Source of the DNA: Pohlia nutans
Taxonomy: Eukaryota; Streptophyta; Bryopsida; Bryales; Mniaceae
DNA length: 64,000 nt
Assembly (NCBI GenBank): GCA_022496805.1
Contig: CM040085.1
Coordinates: 16,149,811 to 16,213,810, forward strand
Direction: 5' to 3'
Shown here: piece by piece, positions 58,105-64,000 of the stretch
How positions within the stretch are numbered: position 1 is the first letter of the stretch
Layout of the letters: every line of letters begins with the position of its first letter
Notes under the pieces: generated by a model
Told to the model about the DNA's origin: nothing
What the model saw: only the letters and a program-made list of their open reading frames with translations
Database searches by the model: none
Translations under genes and position numbers: made by a program

Positions 58105-59320
58105 GTACCCTCGCGGAGGGTAGAGTTGGCAGAAAATATTCTACAAAAAAATTCATAAATTTGTTCTTTATAAAGGTTTTTCTCTTGGCAAAAAAGTGCT
58201 TCTTAGAGAGTATGTTCCCTCTGTCTGAAAATAGTTGTCCTATTTCTTGGCTTTTTTGTCATGAAATAATTGTCTTATGCTTTATATTTCAAAAGTGAAC
58301 CTTGTCCACTTCAAACAAGGCGGACCATTTTGCAAATCATAAAATTTTCAATTGGGCTGTGTTTTGAATTATCATAATTTTAAATTGCAGCTTATGAGAT
58401 TTTTAGTATTCAAATGAATTCAAATCTTATGAGAGATTTTTAGAGTTCAAATGAATCCAAATCTTATGAGAGATTTTTAGAATTCAAATGAATTCAAATC
58501 TTATGAATTGCGATTCAGAAATCATGGCTTTTCATAATTCAAATGGGTTTTTATTATGACTTTTTTCCTACGTAAAACCCACTCCTTTGAGAGGTAATGT
58601 TATCAGCATCCTATCCACTTTTTGAGTACTTTTGGAGAGTTGTGTATTTATTATGTACATCCTATCCACTTTTCATCGTAAAGTAGATATATGATGTAGT
58701 TGTATAAGTCATTTTATTTTTTTGCTCTTGAGGTCCAAATTGTATAAAGCTTTCAATGTGCAAACCTCCTTTCAAGGTTTTTTCAAAGTACAAACACATA
58801 GCTGGATTACAAATAACTTATATAAACAAAACAAAAATACAAAATATTTAGCTTGACATACACATATTTTACTTTTCAATCTAAAAGCACCTAAATTTTT
58901 TGACCCAACTCTTTGTGCGCCTCCCCCTCCTATACGTCTGAGCTAACTTTTTTGAATTTTTGATGATTTTTTCTATCATTTGTATTTTCTTAAGATAAAT
59001 ACGTGCCGTCAAACACCCTCATTTCGAGGTGAATACAATCTTTCATTTTCCCATTTCCAACTCAGCAATTCATCAAATCCAACAACGTAACACAATTTCC
59101 ATTTATCAAAGAAAGATCAAGATCTCATAAAGGCATGAAAATAATTACAAAAAGAATAAATTACTATCTTGAAAATAGATATAGAGTCTCTTGAGTGTTG
59201 ACCAATGGAACTATTTTGGGAGGAGCTGTGGACACGATTGGGTTGAAAAATTTAGGTGCTTTTGAGTTCAAAATGGTCTCAAATTTGACCCCCTTCCTTA
59301 GTTGAAAATTACAGTGTTAT
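58105..59320. other. intergenic, no gene seen
   Basis: AT-rich. Includes a 37-bp tandem repeat at 58391-58499 (CTTATGAGAGATTTTTAGA...TCAAAT, three copies). Confidence 0.45.
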
Positions 59321-59329
59321 TTTGAATGG

Positions 59330-59522
59330 TGCCTCCCTCCACCATTCAAATAAACTTAATTTCAATTCAACCCAACCCCAAGGAGCCCACAGTTCAACTA
59401 AACCCAATTTCAACCCAACCCTCAAGGTACCCACCATTCAACATTTCAACTCAACCCAACCCTTGAGGTACTACCATTCAACATTTCAACTAAACTCAAT
59501 TTCAACCCAACCCAACCCCCGA
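59330..59522. repeat. C/A-rich imperfect tandem repeat
   Basis: Irregular repeats of ATTTCAACCCAACCC and ACCATTCAACATTTCAAC. The apparent Asn/Ser/Thr-rich protein frame through this stretch is a by-product of the repeat. Confidence 0.7.
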
Positions 59523-59809
59523 GTTCCATGTACTACAGTATATATATTTGTACAGTACAGATATCTTATTACTATGTATGTTCACATACCGTATGAAGAT
59601 AGTAATACCGTAAGAAGTGCACATACGTACGAATTCAGGTCCCTTGGATCTCTCATCAGATCGACAGCTGAAGTTGGTCCACCGACGAGCTCGTCTCTCT
59701 CACGGTCGTCTTTTTTTCTGTTTCCCCGATCTGAGCAGGTTTCGCAGCGCAGCTCCATCGATCGCCGCTCCTTCTTTTTAGGTTTTGCGTGTTGCTACGG
59801 AAGATCGCC

Positions 59810-60264
59810 ATGGAAGCCGTTGACACTGTGGTGAGGCCCGTCAAGGACTTCGCCAAGGACAGCATTCGGTTGGTGAAGCGGTGCCACAAGCCCGATCGGC
59901 GAGGTATGTTTTCTGTTGTGGCTTTTTTTCCGCTTTTTATCCGGGGTTTATTTGTGGCGATCCAGCGGGAGTTCGCCAGTTAACCGAGTTCAATCGTTCG
60001 TTGTTCTAGGGTTAGGTTTAGAGTTTCCGCACTTAACCCCATCGAGGCGTTTTGAGTATTAGGGTTTTGAAATTTGGTATAGAGGAACTGGATCTTTGTT
60101 TTCTAGGTGACTGAACCGCTTTTTTCTTTTGTGTGTTTTTGCGTGCAGAGTTTTCCAAAGTCGCGATCAGAACGGCTCTAGGGTTCATTGTCATGGGCTT
60201 CATTGGTTTTTTCGTGAAGCTCATCTTCATACCCATCAACAACATCATTGTTGGCTCTCCGTGA
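59810..60264 (+). CDS. SEC61G: SEC61 gamma subunit of the ER translocon, 2 exons
   Basis: Exons 59810-59903 and 60149-60264 (CGAG|GTATGT ... TGCAG|AG) give 69 aa, the exact usual length. The N-terminal amphipathic part ([17 protein letters not shown]) is followed by [13 protein letters not shown] and one C-terminal tail-anchor helix ([20 protein letters not shown]). The protein clamps the Sec61 alpha channel and is essential for protein entry into the ER. The start codon sits in good context (GCCATGG). Confidence 0.97.
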
Positions 60265-60894
60265 AGCCCTTGATGAATTACAAAGGTTGTGAGATGAGCT
60301 GTGTTGGATGCCCCGGATTTGTTTCAGCTGCTCAAACCCTCAGCGTCACCAACATCATCAGAGAGGCAGGCTTTTTCTGTCTATGTGTGCAGGGGTTCAC
60401 ACTACAGTAGTCTGGAGGACTAGTATACTGTGTGAACACAAGTTTTTAAAAGAGTTGATTTATGGCAGTGGTTATTTCCTGAAAATTCTAGTGATCTTTA
60501 CTTGTCTCTTTTTGTATAATTAGGTCAATTTCGTTTACAAGTTTCTGTAGAGCCAGAGATTTTGGAATTCTCAAACGAAGTTTTTCCCGTATTCTCGTCT
60601 TCTCACGTTTTCCACATGGATGTGTTGTCAACAAAAGCATTACGTGATTTTAAGTCGTCATGAGCTGATTTCTGTTCGTTTGGCATGCAAGGTCTACTTT
60701 TAGTTTATCATTTATTACTTTATTTTAATCACAGTGGGAAATTGATGTACAATAACGAATAGTTACACAGCTGTAACTGAGAAAGGAAGCAACATAACAT
60801 TCAGTACCATTCAACCGCTTTGCCTTTTCATCCATCTAGTGATTTGTAATGCATCATGTGATTTTCATCTATGTAGTGCATTAACCCCTAAACG
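60265..60894. other. 3' flank of SEC61G and intergenic
   Basis: Likely 3' untranslated region followed by AT-rich DNA. No gene is seen. Confidence 0.4.
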
Positions 60895-61453
60895 TCCTCA
60901 CCTATGTCCAGTTTAGGCAGTTTTGCAAAGATGCATTATAAAATGCAATTAATATGAATATTTAGAACTTGATGTATGAATAAAAGTTATACATTTTTAA
61001 TTTTAGATTCTATCTATACAGTTAGATCTATGATTACTATCACTAATCTTTTTTTATAAATTTTGAAACATAAAATAAAGAATTACTTTGTAATTCAATT
61101 ACGAATAAGATATTGACAATATGTGGATGAAATTTGTTGTGATGGGTTATAATGTAGTACTTTAGGTGTAGTGATTTTTGGAGATTTTTTGGATGCTTGA
61201 TTTTAATAGTTTTTTTTTTCATGAACACTTTTAGACCAAAATCTTCAAGATTTTCGGTGAACACTACAACACAAAATGAGGCATAATTTTTTCAAAAATT
61301 ATTTCCTTTTCGATCGGATCACACATACATGAAGTTAACTTCCCATAAAAAAAATCAGTAAAAAAATCACACCACAAAAAGTGCATGATAGATGAGAAAA
61401 CACGGATGAAATCTGTACATCAGGCCAAAAACGCCTGCTTGGGCAGTTAGGGA
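60895..61453. mobile_element. TTAA-flanked element, 559 bp (copy A)
   Basis: Left end CCCCTAAACGTCC, right end TCCCTAACTGCCC (inward), TTAA at 60891-60894 and 61454-61457. It shares its interior with 61626-62194, including GTTTTGCAAAGATGCATTAT near the left end. Confidence 0.75.
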
Positions 61454-61625
61454 TTAAGTGTAACCCTTTATTTTTAAATTTTGGGAAGGTGGGAAAGAAA
61501 GCAAGAAGGTCATAAACCATTGTCAATGGATGGACATAAGAAGTGGTGCACTGTTCAATTTTATTTTTTGTTTTGGTTGCTCATTTTCTATTGGTTAGCC
61601 ATGCACCATAACATTCTTGAGTTAA

Positions 61626-62194
61626 CCCCTAAATGCCTAGAGCCCTCTCCAAATTTGGCAGTTTTGCAAAGATGCATTATAAAATGCAACCTAGAAGGAT
61701 ATTTTGAACTTGATATATGAATAAAGGTTGTACATTATGAATTTTAGATTCTATCCATATGGTTAGATCTATGATTGCTATTACCAATAATTTTGTATAA
61801 GATTTGAAACGTGAAATTCAAAATTATTTTATAATTCAATTACGAATAAGATATTGACAATTTACGGATGAAATTTGTTGTGATTGGTTGAAATGTAATA
61901 CTCTAAGTGTAGTGATTTTTGGAGATTTTTTGGTTGCTTAATTTTATGAGTTGACTTTTTTTAGAACACTTTTACATTGAAATCTTCAAAATTTTGGGTG
62001 AATCACTACAACATGAAATGAGGCATAAAAATTTCACAAATCATCCCCTTTCTAATCGAATCACATATGTGTGAAGCTAACTTCCCATAGAATCTACTGT
62101 AAAAATTCCACACTGCAAAAAATGCATGACGGATGAGAAAATTTGGATGAAACCTGTACATCGTCCAAAAAATGGACGCTTAGGCAGTTAGGGG
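61626..62194. mobile_element. TTAA-flanked element, 569 bp (copy B)
   Basis: Left end CCCCTAAATGCC, right end CCCCTAACTGCC (inward), TTAA at 61622-61625 and 62195-62198. Same orientation as copy A, 172 bp away. The hairpin GTCCAAAAAATGGAC lies just inside the right end. Non-coding. Confidence 0.8.
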
Positions 62195-62198
62195 TTAA

Positions 62199-64000
62199 AG
62201 TATTATTACTTATAATGTTGCTCTCTTTAAAAGTGAGAGACATGTGGGAATGTGTAAGAAAACGTGGGTAGTTACTGATTGTTCTTGGATGATAAGAATA
62301 TGCTGCACATTCTCTTCAAGAGCAAGGCAGAGCCAGTGAATTCACTGCTACTGAATGTTATGAATGGTGGGAGGATGAGTGGACTGCAATTTATGTGTAC
62401 AGTACTTCACATTGAAGAGTCATACTTTGGTTATAGCTTCTGCACTGCAAAAGCTGATTTCAGACACCCTTGGGGTTTTTAATGCTCCTCCAAGCTGGAT
62501 GTAATGAAGGTGTCAGGAGCTGTTCATCATGGGTTGTACACCACTTGATATCACCATACTATCTGGTCATGCAGACAACATGGAGAACAGTGAGAGGGTG
62601 AAGCCAGTTGTCTCTGCAGAGACAAAACTAGACTTTTGCAGCAACTCGGAACACATGCTCAATTACAGGAGCTTAACTTAGTGGATCGTGTTGAGATCTT
62701 TGCCTTCCACACATTGAATATCATTGCAGTACCTCCAAACTCCAATCATACCATCATCCAAACAATCAACTCTTTTCTTTTCTTTTTTGATACAGTAAAG
62801 GTAAACTGCTGCCCGGCTGAGTAACATACAACCTGTGGTGACTGAGAATGCACAGACACTAGAGTTAACCGAAAAAGAAGAGAGAATACATGTTAGGTAA
62901 GGTGAGTCTGACTGGTATCTAAGAGCAAGCCTAGCAGTTCGTCATTGTGCGCCAAGTCCACATCCAAGATGGTGTGTGAGAATTGAGAATTTCCGCAGCA
63001 ACAACCACCAAGTGTGCCTAGAATAGAGCACATCAATCAATTTTAAACTCCTAGTTTTGTCACTACTTGGGACAATCATAGTGGCGGAGAATAAATTTAC
63101 TAAACTAGAGTTCATAAAGTGGGAGCATCGACTTGTCAGAGAATGGGACAAATTGCTTGATGTAAGAATCACCTCTCGCCATATGGGCAATATTTGGTGG
63201 GCAAATATCAAACTCCACACCATAAGAAGTACTTTATATCCATAAATAGCGTTGGTGAGTCGAAATGGATGTTGTTGGGCATGCTCTAAGGCAACCAAGC
63301 AAATTGACATGGTCTCCAAAGAATCCAAAATAGAAAGGAGGGTAAACTAGTTTTGCCGTCACAAAGGTGGCCAACGCCTCCAAGCTAGTTTGATTAAGTG
63401 GCTCCGACAACTAGGACGGGGTTGCAAAATCATGTCTAAAATTGAAGGTGGAGGGTGTTGACTGCACTATTTGATTTGATTTTGGTTACACTCAAAGTCG
63501 ACATAGACTTTAGTTTCCTTATATTTTGGAGGTCGAATCCCCTGTTCTAATTTCGATTAACTCAAATGCTATCTTGAATATAGTAGAATGAATCAATTTA
63601 AATTAATCCTTTGATCCCTAAATGACCACCTCATACATCCTGAATTTTTCATAATTTTCTCTTGGAAATTGAAATTATTATGATTTTCTTAAGCTTTATG
63701 TCTTCAAAAAATCATATTAATTACAATAAGTATCCAAAATTAATGAATTTTTTATGTTGAGTGTAAATCACAATTAAAAAACACTTTGGTGTATTTAAAA
63801 TTTACATTAAGGTTTTAATTTGAAAAATTTGATAGGAAAACTATGTTGAAGAACAAATTGGCTCTTGACCCATTGAATTGATAATTGCTATGAAATATTC
63901 AATAATTGGAATTTTGATGAATTGTAAAGTGAAATAAAAACTAAACTTAATTACTTTTACTGTTTTAGTTCAACTTGGATAAAAGAAAGATTTTTTCAAA
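62199..64000. other. intergenic, possible retroelement remnant, no gene called
   Basis: Frames at 62279-62482 and on the minus strand at 62942-63328 have no recognised domain. At about 63440-63460 a purine tract (GAAGGTGGAGGG) is followed by TGTTGACTGC, which resembles a polypurine tract next to an LTR start, but no LTR pair is in the window. A worn TTAA-type end (ATCCCTAAATGACC) appears near 63615. Confidence 0.35.

Noticed and set aside
59322..59834. 170-codon frame before SEC61G
   Set aside because: Its first half is translation of a C/A-rich tandem repeat and its end overlaps the SEC61G leader in another frame.
63440..63470. Polypurine tract followed by TGTTG resembling an LTR boundary
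   Set aside because: No second LTR, primer-binding site or retroviral-type protein in the window, so no retroelement is called.

Overview
The window is nuclear DNA of a land plant. The evidence is a SPEECHLESS/MUTE/FAMA-type bHLH gene, ATG18- and ESD4/ULP1-type genes with GT-AG introns, a plant-type Sen1-like helicase with an N-terminal DLNLPP motif, and U2 snRNA genes with a plant-like upstream element and TATA box. The long AT-rich spacers packed with small inverted-repeat transposons, and the FAMA-like gene with no seed-plant SPCH/MUTE hallmarks, would suit a seed-free lineage (moss, lycophyte or similar). The sequence alone does not settle this.

Layout. At 2.3-5.4 kb lies an SMF/FAMA-like bHLH gene (+), whose stop codon is also the target-site duplication of a MITE. 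From 5.8 to 14.5 kb there is no convincing gene, only a minisatellite and several foldback, Tourist-like, CACTA-like and TTAA-flanked elements. At 15.4-17.7 kb is an RNase P/MRP Rpr2/Rpp21-type protein gene (+) with a long repetitive tail. At 20.3-22.7 kb is an ATG18/WIPI gene (+). At 23.7-25.3 kb is a complete Tc1-type (DD34E) transposon with TA flanks, identical 25-bp ends and one nonsense codon. At 26.4-34.1 kb is an eight-exon Sen1-like helicase gene (-). From 35 to 46.7 kb there are only repeats. At 47.5-51.1 kb is a nine-exon ULP1/ESD4-type SUMO protease gene (+). At 54.6-55.1 kb is a small intronless KCTD-type BTB gene with an acylation-like N terminus (-). At 55.6-57.7 kb two U2 snRNA genes sit head-to-head-out in a large inverted repeat. 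At 59.8-60.3 kb is a two-exon SEC61 gamma gene (+). The last 3.7 kb are repeats.

The multi-exon models were built by hand from splice sites. In each case the summed exon length is a multiple of three and the joined product reads through conserved domains, which is strong internal support. The genes are unrelated housekeeping or developmental genes, each with its own promoter; no operon-like or metabolic cluster is seen.

The most unusual content is the mobile DNA. A dispersed family of short elements is flanked by TTAA, has ends starting CCC(C/T)T and often carries a small hairpin just inside the end. The Tc1 element has four symmetrically placed copies of a 16-bp motif. Several MITEs sit inside or against genes. 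No autonomous source of the TTAA family is present.
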